A stretch of 64,000 nucleotides of DNA from Rhizobiales bacterium 65-79 (GCA_001896885.1 MKRJ01000013.1:1-64000); one strand, 5' to 3'; positions 9,644 to 17,657 are shown, counted from the first letter of the stretch. The notes: a model not told the origin generated them from the letters alone. Made by a program: numbers and translations.

Positions 9644-10054
9644 TCAGAGTCCCCAGATTTTCGGTTCGGCGAATTCCAGCGAATTGCCGGCCGGATCGCG
9701 GAAATAGATGGACCGGCCACCATTGGGCCACTCGAAATCGGCCTCGATGGCGATGCCTTTTCTTGCCAGGTCGCGCCGCCAGGCCTCGATCTCCTCGCCG
9801 GCGGTGCGGAAGCAGAGATGGCCCGGCCCGCGCGCGCCGTGCGGCGGCACGGGCAGCCTGGCATCCGCCGGGGGCGGGACCTCGGTGGCTTTTGCGTTGA
9901 ACAGCAGGAGCACGCCGTCGCCGCAGCGGAAGAACACGTGCCGGCCCTCGGCCTTGGTGATACGGGTCAGGCCGAGCACCTCGCCGTAAAATGCCTCCGC
10001 CTCGTCGAGATCGTCGACATAGAGCGCGGATTCGAGGATGGCGGCGGGAGTCAT
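9644..10054 (-). CDS. VOC-superfamily (glyoxalase-like) protein
   Basis: This 136-residue protein has the two beta-alpha-beta-beta-beta modules of the vicinal oxygen chelate fold: LYVDDLDEAEAFYGEVLGL near the N-terminus and IYFRDPAGNSLEFAEPKIW near the C-terminus. A metal-ligand Glu (in SLEFAEP) and a His in PGHLCF are present, so a metal site is plausible. The reaction is not predictable because the family includes glyoxalase, dioxygenases and resistance proteins. It lies between rph and rdgB, a pair usually adjacent in related genomes, with no spacing to rdgB. Confidence 0.75.
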   Translation of the reverse strand: MTPAAILESALYVDDLDEAEAFYGEVLGLTRITKAEGRHVFFRCGDGVLLLFNAKATEVPPPADARLPVPPHGARGPGHLCFRTAGEEIEAWRRDLARKGIAIEADFEWPNGGRSIYFRDPAGNSLEFAEPKIWGL

Positions 10055-10064
10055 CGGCTTTCCG

Positions 10065-10781
10065 TCAGGCGATCGCCATCTGCTGCAGGCTGACCAGCCG
10101 CTGGATGCCTTTGCGCGCCAGCCCCATCAGTTCGGCGAATTGCGCTTCCGTGAAAGGCTCGCCTTCGGCCGTGCCCTGGATCTCGACGATGCCGCCCTTG
10201 CCGGTCATGACGAAATTGGCGTCGGTGCCGGCGGACGAATCCTCCTCATAGTCGAGATCGAGCACAGGCTGGCCGCCGTGGATGCCGCAGGAGATCGCCG
10301 CCACATGATCCTTCAGCACCTTCTGCACGGAGACCATCTGGCGCGCCGCCATCCATTGCAGGCAGTCGTTGAGCGCGACCCAGCCGCCGGTGATGGAAGC
10401 CGTGCGCGTGCCGCCGTCGGCCTGCAGCACGTCGCAATCGACCGTGATCTGCACTTCGCCCAGCGCCTGGAGATCGACCACGGCGCGCAAGCTGCGGCCG
10501 ATCAGCCGCTGGATTTCCAGCGTGCGGCCGCCCTGCTTGCCGGCGGACGCCTCGCGCCGCATGCGCTCGCCGGTCGAGCGCGGCAGCATGCCGTATTCCG
10601 CCGTCACCCAGCCACGGCCGGAATTGCGCATCCAGCCCGGCACTTTTTCTTCCAGGCTCGCCGTGCACAGCACATGCGTATCACCGAACTTGACGAGGCA
10701 TGAACCTTCGGCGTGCTTGGCGACGCCGCGTTCGAAGGAAATCGCGCGCATTTCGTCGTTCTGGCGCTTGGATGGACGCAT
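10065..10781 (-). CDS. rph: RNase PH
   Basis: This 238-residue phosphate-dependent 3'-5' exoribonuclease trims tRNA 3' ends. Family features are visible: [12 protein letters not shown] at the N-terminus, EYGMLPRST near residue 65, and the catalytic-core [19 protein letters not shown] near residue 110. The ATG at 10781 is chosen over a TTG one codon upstream because it gives the normal family start. It is transcribed away from hrcA, and the 180-bp gap between them must carry both promoters. Confidence 0.93.
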   Translation of the reverse strand: MRPSKRQNDEMRAISFERGVAKHAEGSCLVKFGDTHVLCTASLEEKVPGWMRNSGRGWVTAEYGMLPRSTGERMRREASAGKQGGRTLEIQRLIGRSLRAVVDLQALGEVQITVDCDVLQADGGTRTASITGGWVALNDCLQWMAARQMVSVQKVLKDHVAAISCGIHGGQPVLDLDYEEDSSAGTDANFVMTGKGGIVEIQGTAEGEPFTEAQFAELMGLARKGIQRLVSLQQMAIA

Positions 10782-10901
10782 CAACAGGCTTCTCCGGGAC
10801 AGGTTTCGAGCGGCTTGTAGCGCTGTGCGGAAGGGGACGCAAAGGAAAAGGCCGCCTTGTCCCGGCTGTATACGAACCCGGGCGCGGTCGGTACGAGACG
10901 C

Positions 10902-10929
10902 GTTGCGTTGCCGGCCCGACGCCTTATAT
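10902..10929 (+). promoter_or_regulatory. Candidate heat-shock (sigma32-type) promoter of hrcA
   Basis: GTTG at 10902-10905 and CTTATAT at 10923-10929 are separated by 17 bp. From memory, the alphaproteobacterial sigma32 consensus is CTTG, 17-18 bp, then C(C/T)TATNT, so only one base deviates. The position, about 33 bp before the hrcA ATG, fits. No CIRCE inverted repeat (TTAGCACTC/GAGTGCTAA) is visible in the intergenic region. Confidence 0.45.
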
Positions 10930-10961
10930 TTCCGATCGGCCTGCAGAGGCGTTCAGAAGCC

Positions 10962-12032
10962 ATGACGAAGCCCTTGATGGACCAGAACCTGCAATTGCTC
11001 GATGCGCGCTCGCGCGACATCTTCCGCCTCATCGTCGACGCCTATCTGCGCGACGGGGAGCCGATGGGCTCGCGCAACCTCTCGCGGCTGCTGCCGCAAT
11101 CGCTGTCGCCGGCGACGGTGCGCAACGTCATGAGCGATCTCGAGCATCTCGGTCTGATCTATGCGCCGCACATCTCCGCCGGCCGACTGCCGACGCAGAG
11201 GGGGCTGCGGTTCTTCGTCGATGCCTTCATGGAGATCGGCGACCTGTCGGACGAGGAAAGGCGGGTCATCGAGGCCCAGGTCAGGGCTGCGGGAAGCGGC
11301 GCTTCGCTGGAGCACATGCTGACGGAGGCAAGCCAGATGCTTTCCGGCCTGTCGCGCGGCGCGGGTCTCGTCCTGGCCACCAAGAACGAGACGCCGCTCA
11401 AGCACATCGAGTTCATCCAGCTCGAGCCGGAAAAGGCGCTTGCCGTGCTGGTGTCGCAGAACGGCGATGTCGAGAACCGCGTCATCGAGGTTCCCGCCGG
11501 CGTCACCGCCTCGCAGCTTCACGAGGCGACGAACTTCCTGAACGCGCACATACGCGGGCGAACGCTCGTCGAGGCGCGCGCCGAAATCGAACGGCTCAAG
11601 GAGGAGACGCGAACCGCGCTCGACGCGCTTTCGCGTGAGCTTGTGGAGAAGGGCCTTGCCGTGTGGGCCGGCCGCGAGGGCGACCTTCCGGCCAGGCTGA
11701 TCGTGCGCGGCCATGGCAATCTGCTGGAAAACGTCACCGCCCAGGAGGATATCGACCTTCTGCGCCATCTCTTCGAGGATTTGGAGACGAAGGAAGGGCT
11801 GATCCAGCTTCTCGACCTCGCGGAGGAGGGTTCGGGCGTGCGCATCTTCATCGGCTCGGAGAACAGGCTCTTCTCGCTGTCGGGTTCGTCGCTCGTCGTG
11901 GCGCCCTATCGCGACAAGGACCAGCGCGTCGTCGGGGCCCTCGGCGTCATCGGCCCGACGCGGCTCAACTATGCGCGCATCGTGCCGATGGTCGACTATA
12001 CCGCGCAGCTTATCGGCCGGATGCTCGGTTAA
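10962..12032 (+). CDS. hrcA: HrcA, heat-inducible transcription repressor
   Basis: This 356-residue repressor normally binds CIRCE operators to control groESL and sometimes dnaK operons. The N-terminal winged helix contains SPATVRNVMSDLEHLGL near residue 44, followed by the family signature YAPHISAGRLPTQRGLR. The C-terminal GAF-like dimerisation domain ends with RVVGALGVIGPTRLNYARI. The ATG at 10962 is chosen because the protein then starts just before the winged helix. An in-frame extension upstream would run through the promoter region. grpE follows after 87 bp. Confidence 0.92.
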   Translation: MTKPLMDQNLQLLDARSRDIFRLIVDAYLRDGEPMGSRNLSRLLPQSLSPATVRNVMSDLEHLGLIYAPHISAGRLPTQRGLRFFVDAFMEIGDLSDEERRVIEAQVRAAGSGASLEHMLTEASQMLSGLSRGAGLVLATKNETPLKHIEFIQLEPEKALAVLVSQNGDVENRVIEVPAGVTASQLHEATNFLNAHIRGRTLVEARAEIERLKEETRTALDALSRELVEKGLAVWAGREGDLPARLIVRGHGNLLENVTAQEDIDLLRHLFEDLETKEGLIQLLDLAEEGSGVRIFIGSENRLFSLSGSSLVVAPYRDKDQRVVGALGVIGPTRLNYARIVPMVDYTAQLIGRMLG

Positions 12033-12119
12033 GCGCAGGCGGCGGTCCACCCCTTGATTTTCCGGCCCTGAACCTCGATATCGGGCGCAACTTCAAGACC
12101 CTGTGAAAATGGTAGGAAA

Positions 12120-12773
12120 ATGAGCAAGAAGCCTGGAACCGCGGACGCGCAGGAGGTCGAGCCGGATATGGCCGCCGCCGGTGTCGAGGCCCCCGCCGAT
12201 GGCAAGCAGGACGGCCCTTATCAGGCCGATCACGAGGCCTTCATGCGGCTGGCCAAGGAAAACGAGGAAATGAAGGACCGCGCGCTGCGGCTCGCGGCGG
12301 AGATGGAGAATTTGCGCCGTCGCACTGCCCGCGACGTTCACGACGCGCGCAGCTACGCCATCGCCAATTTCGCCCGCGACATGCTCGGCGTCTCCGACAA
12401 TCTCAAGCGGGCGCTGGAGGCTATCCCGGCGGAAGCCAAGGCGTCCGGCGATGCCGGCTTCAAGGCGCTGATCGACGGCGTCGAGATGACCGAACGCGGC
12501 ATGCTGAGCGCGCTCGAGCGGCACGGCGTCAGGAAACTGGAGCCGCAGGGCGAGAAATTCGACCCGAATTTCCACCAGGCGATGTTCGAGGTCCCCGACC
12601 CGAGCGTCCCCGCCAACACCGTGGTCCAGGTCGTGCAGACCGGCTATGTGATCGGCGACCGCGTGCTGCGCCCGGCGATGGTCGGAGTCTCCAGGGGCGG
12701 GCCGAAGAATGCCGCGCCTGAAGCAGCGGCCGAGCCCGGCGCGCCGAACGCGCAGGCCGAAAAGGACGCGTGA
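12120..12773 (+). CDS. grpE: GrpE, nucleotide exchange factor of DnaK
   Basis: This 217-residue cytoplasmic co-chaperone releases ADP from DnaK. It has an acidic, disordered N-terminus, a long coiled coil around residues 38-80 ([20 protein letters not shown]-type heptads) and the GrpE beta-domain signature near the C-terminus ([20 protein letters not shown]). An Ala/Glu-rich tail of about 20 residues is ordinary for alphaproteobacteria. The hrcA-grpE order is conserved; dnaK is not in this window. A TCACCG/CGGTGA hairpin at 12816-12830 lacks a T-tract and is only a weak terminator candidate. Confidence 0.93.
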   Translation: MSKKPGTADAQEVEPDMAAAGVEAPADGKQDGPYQADHEAFMRLAKENEEMKDRALRLAAEMENLRRRTARDVHDARSYAIANFARDMLGVSDNLKRALEAIPAEAKASGDAGFKALIDGVEMTERGMLSALERHGVRKLEPQGEKFDPNFHQAMFEVPDPSVPANTVVQVVQTGYVIGDRVLRPAMVGVSRGGPKNAAPEAAAEPGAPNAQAEKDA

Positions 12774-12928
12774 AGCCGCGTCTTCGGCAGGTCAAGGAAT
12801 TTTGGATCGACCCCGTCACCGTCTCGGTGAGGGATAGCTTCTTGCTTGCCGGCTCGGATCCATGCTGGCGGGCGCGTGCCGGCCTTCCTCCATTCCCGTC
12901 CTTCCGCTATTGAAAAGCGGGAGGCGCG

Positions 12929-13564
12929 ATGAACCCTATCCTGCTGCTCGACTATGCCGGCGTCGCCGTCTTCGCCGCGACCGGCGCGCTTGCCGCCTCG
13001 CGTAAACAGCTGGACATCATCGGCTTCCTGTTCCTCGCCGCCGTCACCGGGACCGGCGGCGGCACGCTGCGCGACGTGCTTCTCGGCCATCTGCCCGTCT
13101 TCTGGGTGGCGAACCCGGCCTATATGCTGGTCTGCGCAGCGATCGGCGTGATCGTCTTCTTCACCGCGCATCTGGTCGAGTCGCGCTATAGGCTGCTTCT
13201 CTGGCTCGACGCCGTCGGCCTTGCCGCCTATTCGGCGATGGGCGCGGCCAAGGGGCTGGCCGCGACCGGGTCGCCGGTTATCGCCATCATCATGGGCGTG
13301 CTGACCGCAACTTTCGGCGGCATATTGCGCGACCTTCTCGCCGGCGAACCTTCCGTCCTGCTCAGGCCGGAAATCTACGTGACGGCCGCGATGGCCGGTG
13401 CGGCCGTCTTCACGCTTGCGGCACTGGCAGGCGCGTCGACGCTGGCGGCGGCAATCCTGGCCGTCGCCGCCGCCTTCCTCGTGCGCGGCGGCGCGCTGCG
13501 TTTCGGCTGGAGCTTCCCGGCCTACCGCTCGCGTCCGGGCCGGCGTCCCGAAGACATTCGCTGA
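12929..13564 (+). CDS. TRIC-like cation channel family protein (UPF0126/YadS)
   Basis: This 211-residue membrane protein has about seven hydrophobic helices arranged as two homologous repeats. The paired glycine motifs AATGALAASRK / GTGGGTLRDVLLG and TATFGGILRDLLAGE mark the UPF0126 family, which is related to trimeric intracellular cation channels. The likely function is K+ or other monovalent cation conductance, known only for some homologues. The ATG at 12929 follows GGGAGGCGCG. It is monocistronic as far as can be seen. Confidence 0.85.
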   Translation: MNPILLLDYAGVAVFAATGALAASRKQLDIIGFLFLAAVTGTGGGTLRDVLLGHLPVFWVANPAYMLVCAAIGVIVFFTAHLVESRYRLLLWLDAVGLAAYSAMGAAKGLAATGSPVIAIIMGVLTATFGGILRDLLAGEPSVLLRPEIYVTAAMAGAAVFTLAALAGASTLAAAILAVAAAFLVRGGALRFGWSFPAYRSRPGRRPEDIR

Positions 13565-13640
13565 CGGCCTCCCGGATTGGCCGTTGTGACATCGATGCCA
13601 CAGGGCGGGAGGCGAATGGCCGAAGAGGCGCGGAAAAGCG

Positions 13641-13665
13641 GGAACGTTCCTCAAAGTCGCCTGTT
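13641..13665 (+). promoter_or_regulatory. Candidate EcfG (general stress) promoter of the omp gene
   Basis: GGAAC at 13641-13645 and GTT at 13663-13665 are separated by 17 bp. This matches the EcfG/RpoE2-type consensus of Hyphomicrobiales as I recall it (GGAAC, 16-17 bp, (C)GTT). It lies about 60 bp before the porin-like gene. GGAACGTTCC is also a self-complementary decamer, so a repressor site is an alternative reading. Confidence 0.4.
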
Positions 13666-13725
13666 TTGTGCTCATGGCTCGGCTGCAGCAAGGCGGCGCG
13701 GGCAGGGAACTAAGGAGTAGGTCTG

Positions 13726-14304
13726 ATGAAGAAGATTCTGTACGTCGCGCTCGCCGCGCTTGCGATTTCGGCCGTCGGCACCGCCGCGCGCGCCGCCGAC
13801 GTGGTCACCGAGCAGCCTCCGGCCCCGCCGGCGCCGGTGGTGGTGCCCGTGTTCAGCTGGACCGGTGTCTATCTCGGTGCCAATCTCGGCTATGGCTGGG
13901 CCAACACCAACATCGGGGGCGATGACAACGGCTTCGTCGGCGGCGGCCAGATCGGCTATAATTACGAGTTCGGCAACCATCTCGTGCTCGGCATCGAGGG
14001 CGATATGGATGCCACAGGAATGGATTTCGGCGGTAACAACGTCGACTATACGATCACCGGGCGTGCCCGGCTCGGCTATGCCTTCGACCGCTGGATGGTC
14101 TACGGCACGGGCGGCGTGGCCTACGCCAAGGCAGGCGATTTCCACGATACGGGTTGGGTCGCCGGCGGCGGTATCGAATGGGCTGCGACCGACCATATCG
14201 TTCCGGGCATCGAATATCTGCATTATGGCTTCAACGATTTCGACCACACCGGTGTCAATGCTGATGCCGATGTGCTCCGCGCCCGGATCAGCTTCAAGTT
14301 CTGA
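13726..14304 (+). CDS. Outer-membrane beta-barrel protein (Omp25/31-like)
   Basis: This 192-residue protein begins with a Sec signal peptide (MKKILYVALAALAISAVGTA, cleaved after ARA). A short Pro-rich linker leads into FSWTGVYLGANLGYGWAN, the typical first strand of the rhizobial/Brucella Omp25/31 family. Alternating hydrophobic residues follow, and the protein ends in RISFKF with the terminal Phe needed for outer-membrane assembly. At 192 residues it is a compact eight-stranded barrel. An AAGGAG ribosome binding site precedes the ATG, and a strong terminator follows. Confidence 0.88.
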   Translation: MKKILYVALAALAISAVGTAARAADVVTEQPPAPPAPVVVPVFSWTGVYLGANLGYGWANTNIGGDDNGFVGGGQIGYNYEFGNHLVLGIEGDMDATGMDFGGNNVDYTITGRARLGYAFDRWMVYGTGGVAYAKAGDFHDTGWVAGGGIEWAATDHIVPGIEYLHYGFNDFDHTGVNADADVLRARISFKF

Positions 14305-14324
14305 CCGGCTGGCTCTGGCGACGG

Positions 14325-14353
14325 AAGGCGCGCCCTCGCGGCGCGCCTTTTTT
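14325..14353 (+). terminator. Intrinsic terminator of the omp gene
   Basis: Bases 14325-14334 (AAGGCGCGCC) and 14340-14349 form a perfect 10-bp stem with a 5-base loop. The T-tract runs from 14348 to 14353. It begins 20 bp after the stop codon. Confidence 0.88.
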
Positions 14354-14385
14354 CATGCCGGGATGAACGCCGGAGCGGGGCGCTC

Positions 14386-14922
14386 TCAGACCGCGGCCTT
14401 CGTGGCCTTTGTCTTCTGTTTTCCGGAACCCGCCTTGCGGCCGGCGGTCTTCTTGCGCGAACCAGGCTTCCTCGCGACGCCCTTTCCGGCAGCCGCGGCC
14501 ATTTCGGTCGTCTCGGCCTGCAGTGCCTTCTCGGCCTCGACGACGCGGCCATGCGCCTTGGCTGCGTTCTCGCAGCGCTTGCGGAAATCGGCGACCTCCT
14601 CTTCGGTCAGATGTTCGATGCCGATGAAGGTGTTTTCGCTCTTGCTGGCGCGGATCAGCTCGTCGAGCTTCACCTGGACGGCGGCGCCGTCGCGGTTCTG
14701 CGTGTTCTGGATGAGGAACACCATCAGGAAGGTGATGATCGTGGTGCCGGTATTGATGATGAGCTGCCAGGTGTCGGAGAACCCGAACAGCGGGCCGCTC
14801 ACTGCCCAGATGATCACGATGGCGCAGCAGGCCAGGAAGGTGACAGGCATGCCGGCGGCATGGGCAACCGCGCTGGCGACGCTGGAAAAGGCCTTGTTGA
14901 ACTTCATTTTCGGAAAAGCCAT
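14386..14922 (-). CDS. Low-affinity iron permease family protein with basic tail
   Basis: This 178-residue protein has two transmembrane helices (VTFLACCAIVIIWAVSG and the LIINTGTTIITFLMVFLIQ region) followed by the conserved NTQNRDGAAVQVKLDELIRA segment of the low-affinity iron permease family. Despite the family name, transport has not been generally shown for bacterial members. After a helical domain, the last 35 or so residues are almost only Ala, Lys, Gly, Arg and Thr, resembling a histone-H1-like or AlgP-like tail. It is transcribed toward the omp terminator and ends 33 bp from it. Confidence 0.8.
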   Translation of the reverse strand: MAFPKMKFNKAFSSVASAVAHAAGMPVTFLACCAIVIIWAVSGPLFGFSDTWQLIINTGTTIITFLMVFLIQNTQNRDGAAVQVKLDELIRASKSENTFIGIEHLTEEEVADFRKRCENAAKAHGRVVEAEKALQAETTEMAAAAGKGVARKPGSRKKTAGRKAGSGKQKTKATKAAV

Positions 14923-14940
14923 GATTGTTCGGCGAGACTC

Positions 14941-15047
14941 TAGAGCATTTTGCAGCCAGACGGAATCGGCTGGCGTCGCACAAATGCGGCTAAGGAAACC
15001 ACGCTGGAGCAGCGGACAACGCGTTCGTTAGAACGCCCGCTGCTCTA
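14941..15047. repeat. Small palindromic element ending in TAGAGCA / TGCTCTA
   Basis: The 107-bp segment begins TAGAGCA (14941) and ends TGCTCTA (15047), which are exact inverted repeats. Inside, 15007-15015 pairs with 15037-15045. The left half (TAGAGCATTTTGCAGCC) resembles a repeat I know from many rhizobial intergenic regions. The right end overlaps the stop codon of the adenosine-kinase gene, so the hairpin may also serve as its terminator. Confidence 0.6.
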
Positions 15048-16058
15048 GCGGGAGGCACGCGCCAAACGCTTGAGCAGGCCTGCCTGTTCCGCCGCCTCGC
15101 GCAGGTTCTCGCGCGGGCGCGGGCCGATCTGCTGGATGACGAGGCCGGCCGCCAGCGAGCCGAGCTGGCCACAGACCGCGTGGCTCAATCCAGCCGTGTA
15201 GCCGTAGAGGAAGCCGGCGGCATAGAGGTCGCCGGCGCCGGTCGTGTCGACCACTTTGTCCACCTTGATCGCGTCGATATTCACCGTGCTGTCGCCGGAG
15301 AGGATGATCGACCCGGCGGCCGAGCGGGTGACGGCGGCCAGCCGGCAATCCTTCCGCATCTCCTCCAGCGCCGTCTCGAAGGAAGGCGTCTGGTAGAGCG
15401 AGATGAGTTCGTGCTGATTGGCGAAGACGATGTCGACGGTGCCGGTGCGCATCAGGTCGAGGAATTCGTCGCGGTAGCGGTCGACGCAGAACGGATCGGA
15501 CAGCGTCATCGCCACCTCGCCGCCTGCCTCATGGGTCAGCCTGGCGGCGCGCCGGATCGCCTCCTTGGCGCGCGGCGGGTCCCAGAGGTAGCCCTCGAAA
15601 TAGGTCACGCGCGCATTGGTCTTGGCGGGCTCGACATCCTCCGGCCCGAGCTCGACGCAGGCGCCGAGATAGGTGTTCATGGAGCGCTCGCCGTCCGGCG
15701 TCACGAAGATCATCGAGCGCGCCGTGGGCGGCGGCCCCGCCAGCGGCTTCGTGTCGAAATCGACGCCGTGGGCGCGGATGTCATGCGTATAGAGTTCGCC
15801 GAGCTTGTCGGAGGCGACCTTGCCGAAGAAGGCGGCGCGGCCGCCGAAGCTGGCGACGCCGGCCGCCGTATTGCCGGCGCTGCCGCCCGAGGCCTCCGTC
15901 GCCGGTCCCATGCGCGAGTAGAGGAGTTCCGCGCGCTCGGAATCGATCAGGTTCATGGCACCCTTGATGATGCCGTTCCCGACGATGAAATCGTCGTCGG
16001 CGGAAGCGATGATGTCGACAATCGCGTTGCCGATGCACAGCACGTCATAGGCGGGCAT
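15045..16058 (-). CDS. Adenosine kinase (PfkB family)
   Basis: This 337-residue ribokinase-fold sugar/nucleoside kinase is closest by eye to bacterial adenosine kinases, which phosphorylate adenosine to AMP with ATP. The PfkB motif 1 (GGSAGNTAAGVASFGG, near residue 58) and motif 2 with the anion hole and catalytic Asp (DTTGAGDLYAAGFLYG, near 270) are intact. The N-terminal YDVLCIGNAIVDI is typical of adenosine kinases. The stop codon lies inside a palindromic element, so the last few residues may have been altered by insertion. Confidence 0.85.
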   Translation of the reverse strand: MPAYDVLCIGNAIVDIIASADDDFIVGNGIIKGAMNLIDSERAELLYSRMGPATEASGGSAGNTAAGVASFGGRAAFFGKVASDKLGELYTHDIRAHGVDFDTKPLAGPPPTARSMIFVTPDGERSMNTYLGACVELGPEDVEPAKTNARVTYFEGYLWDPPRAKEAIRRAARLTHEAGGEVAMTLSDPFCVDRYRDEFLDLMRTGTVDIVFANQHELISLYQTPSFETALEEMRKDCRLAAVTRSAAGSIILSGDSTVNIDAIKVDKVVDTTGAGDLYAAGFLYGYTAGLSHAVCGQLGSLAAGLVIQQIGPRPRENLREAAEQAGLLKRLARASR

Positions 16059-16190
16059 TCATTTCTCCGGTTCCGGGAACAGGCAGGTCGAGGAGGGTGT
16101 AGCCGCCTCATCCGAATTTGCAAGCCAGCCTTGCGATACGCTGCGGCGACGCCTATTTCGGGAGGCGCAACCGGTGAACCGGATGGACGA

Positions 16191-16937
16191 ATGATCCTCG
16201 AAGCCGCCCGCCGTGCGCTCGGCGACCTCTTCACCGCTGAATTCCGCGCCGCCTTCTTCAAGACGCTTGGCCTGACGCTCCTCCTGCTGGTGGTTGTCTG
16301 GCTCGGCCTCCAGCACCTCTTCGACCTCTTTGCGGTGCCGTGGATCGCCACGCTCCTGTCCGGCTTCCCGGGTTGGGCAGGCTGGCTCGGCATCATCGCG
16401 GCCGTGCTTGCCGCGATCGGGCTGGCGCTCGGCCTTGCGCTTTTGATCGCGCCGGTCGCGGCGGTCATCGCCGGCCTCTTCCTGGACGACGTGGCCGAGA
16501 TCATCGAGAAGAACGAATATCCCCTCGATCCGCCGGGTCGCGCCGTGCCGGCCATGCGGGCATTCCTGCTGTCGGCGAAATTCCTGGCGGTCGTGATCCT
16601 GGGCAATATCGTCGCGCTGTTCCTGCTCCTCGTCCCGGGCGTGAACATCGCCGCCTTCTTCCTGGTGAACGGCTATTTGCTCGGCCGCGAATATTTCGAA
16701 TTCGCCGCGATGCGGTTCCGTGAGGAAGCCGAGGCTAAGGCGCTCCGCAGGCGCAATTTCGGCACCGTCTTCCTCGCCGGGCTGGTCATCGCCGCCTTCC
16801 TCGCCGTGCCGATCCTCAATCTCCTGACCCCGCTCTTCGCGGCGGCGCTGATGGTGCATCTGCACAAGATGGTGTCGGCCGGGGAGCGACGCGCTAGCCG
16901 ATCGGCACCAGCGGTGCCGGCACGTCGCACGTCTTGA
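16191..16937 (+). CDS. EI24/CysZ-like membrane protein
   Basis: This 248-residue protein has four or five strongly hydrophobic segments and the GREYFEFAAMRF motif shared by EI24-domain/CysZ-type proteins. Homologues include the sulfate permease CysZ, but most alphaproteobacterial members are uncharacterised. The ATG at 16191 is chosen because the first helix-rich segment begins right after it. Upstream sequence in the same frame is antisense to the adenosine-kinase gene. Its last 44 bp overlap the 3' end of nth on the other strand. Confidence 0.8.
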   Translation: MILEAARRALGDLFTAEFRAAFFKTLGLTLLLLVVVWLGLQHLFDLFAVPWIATLLSGFPGWAGWLGIIAAVLAAIGLALGLALLIAPVAAVIAGLFLDDVAEIIEKNEYPLDPPGRAVPAMRAFLLSAKFLAVVILGNIVALFLLLVPGVNIAAFFLVNGYLLGREYFEFAAMRFREEAEAKALRRRNFGTVFLAGLVIAAFLAVPILNLLTPLFAAALMVHLHKMVSAGERRASRSAPAVPARRTS

Positions 16938-17643
16938 CCGGCGCCTTGCAGAGATCGGCGATGATGCAGCGCTCGCATTCCGGCCTGCGCGCCTTGCAGA
17001 CATAGCGCCCGTGCAGGATCAGCCAGTGGTGTGCGTGGCGCAGGAACTCCGGCGGTATGATCTTTAGGAAACCCGCCTCGACCTCCTCCGGCGTCTTGCC
17101 GGGGGCGAGAAGCAGCCGGTTGCCGAGCCGGAATATATGCGTGTCCACCGCGAGCGTCGGCTCGCCGAAGACGTTGTTCAGCACCACATTGGCGGTCTTG
17201 CGGCCGACGCCCGGCAAGGTCATGAGCGCTTCCCGGTCGTCCGGCACCTCGCCGTTGAAGTCGCGGATCAGCACCTCGGAGAGCGCCAGCACGTTCTTCG
17301 CCTTGGCGCGCCACAGGCCGACCGTGCGGATATGGTCGGCGATGCCGCCTTCGCCGAGCGCCGCCATCTTTTCCGGCGTGTCCGCGATGGCGAAGAGTTT
17401 CTTCGTCGCCTTGTTGACGCCGGCGTCGGTCGCCTGCGCCGAAAGCACCACCGCCACCAGCATGGTGAAGGCGTTCGTATAGTCGAGTTCGCTTCTCGGC
17501 TCCGGCCGCTGCACCGAAAAGCGGCGGAAGATTTCGTGGATCTCCTCGGCCGTGTAGGGGATTTTCGGTCGTTTCGACGGTCCGGCTCGGCCCGATGGCT
17601 TCCGCCGCCCCGACAACGCCGATTTGCTGTTCAGCTTTTGCAT
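16894..17643 (-). CDS. nth: Endonuclease III
   Basis: This 249-residue DNA glycosylase/AP lyase removes oxidised pyrimidines. The helix-hairpin-helix LPGVGRKTANVVL carries the catalytic Lys, and VDTHIFRLGNRL the catalytic Asp. The C-terminal [4Fe-4S] motif C-x6-C-x2-C-x5-C is complete (CKARRPECERCIIADLC). A basic N-terminal extension of about 25 residues precedes the domain, as is common in rhizobia. The ATG at 17643 sits next to an AGGAGG, and its 3' end overlaps the convergent EI24 gene. Confidence 0.93.
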   Translation of the reverse strand: MQKLNSKSALSGRRKPSGRAGPSKRPKIPYTAEEIHEIFRRFSVQRPEPRSELDYTNAFTMLVAVVLSAQATDAGVNKATKKLFAIADTPEKMAALGEGGIADHIRTVGLWRAKAKNVLALSEVLIRDFNGEVPDDREALMTLPGVGRKTANVVLNNVFGEPTLAVDTHIFRLGNRLLLAPGKTPEEVEAGFLKIIPPEFLRHAHHWLILHGRYVCKARRPECERCIIADLCKAPVKTCDVPAPLVPIG

Positions 17644-17651
17644 TCCTCCTC

Positions 17652-17657
17652 TATAAT
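17652..17657 (+). promoter_or_regulatory. Perfect -10 box (TATAAT) of DUF2244 gene, probable leaderless start
   Basis: Only 21 bp separate the divergent start codons of nth (17643) and the DUF2244 gene (17665). A perfect TATAAT ends 7 bp before the plus-strand ATG, so transcription would begin at about the ATG itself. No Shine-Dalgarno sequence precedes that ATG; the purine-rich AGGAGG is on the other strand and serves nth. No convincing -35 box is visible at the usual distance. Confidence 0.5.

Noticed and set aside
10784-10961. CIRCE operator search near hrcA
   Set aside because: No TTAGCACTC/GAGTGCTAA-like inverted repeat was found on either strand.
12816-12830. TCACCG/CGGTGA hairpin after grpE as a terminator
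   Set aside because: Only a 6-bp stem and no T-tract follows, so it cannot be supported as an intrinsic terminator.
15180-16190. Upstream in-frame extension of the EI24-like gene
   Set aside because: The extension is antisense to the adenosine kinase and has no domain; the membrane protein begins naturally at the ATG at 16191.
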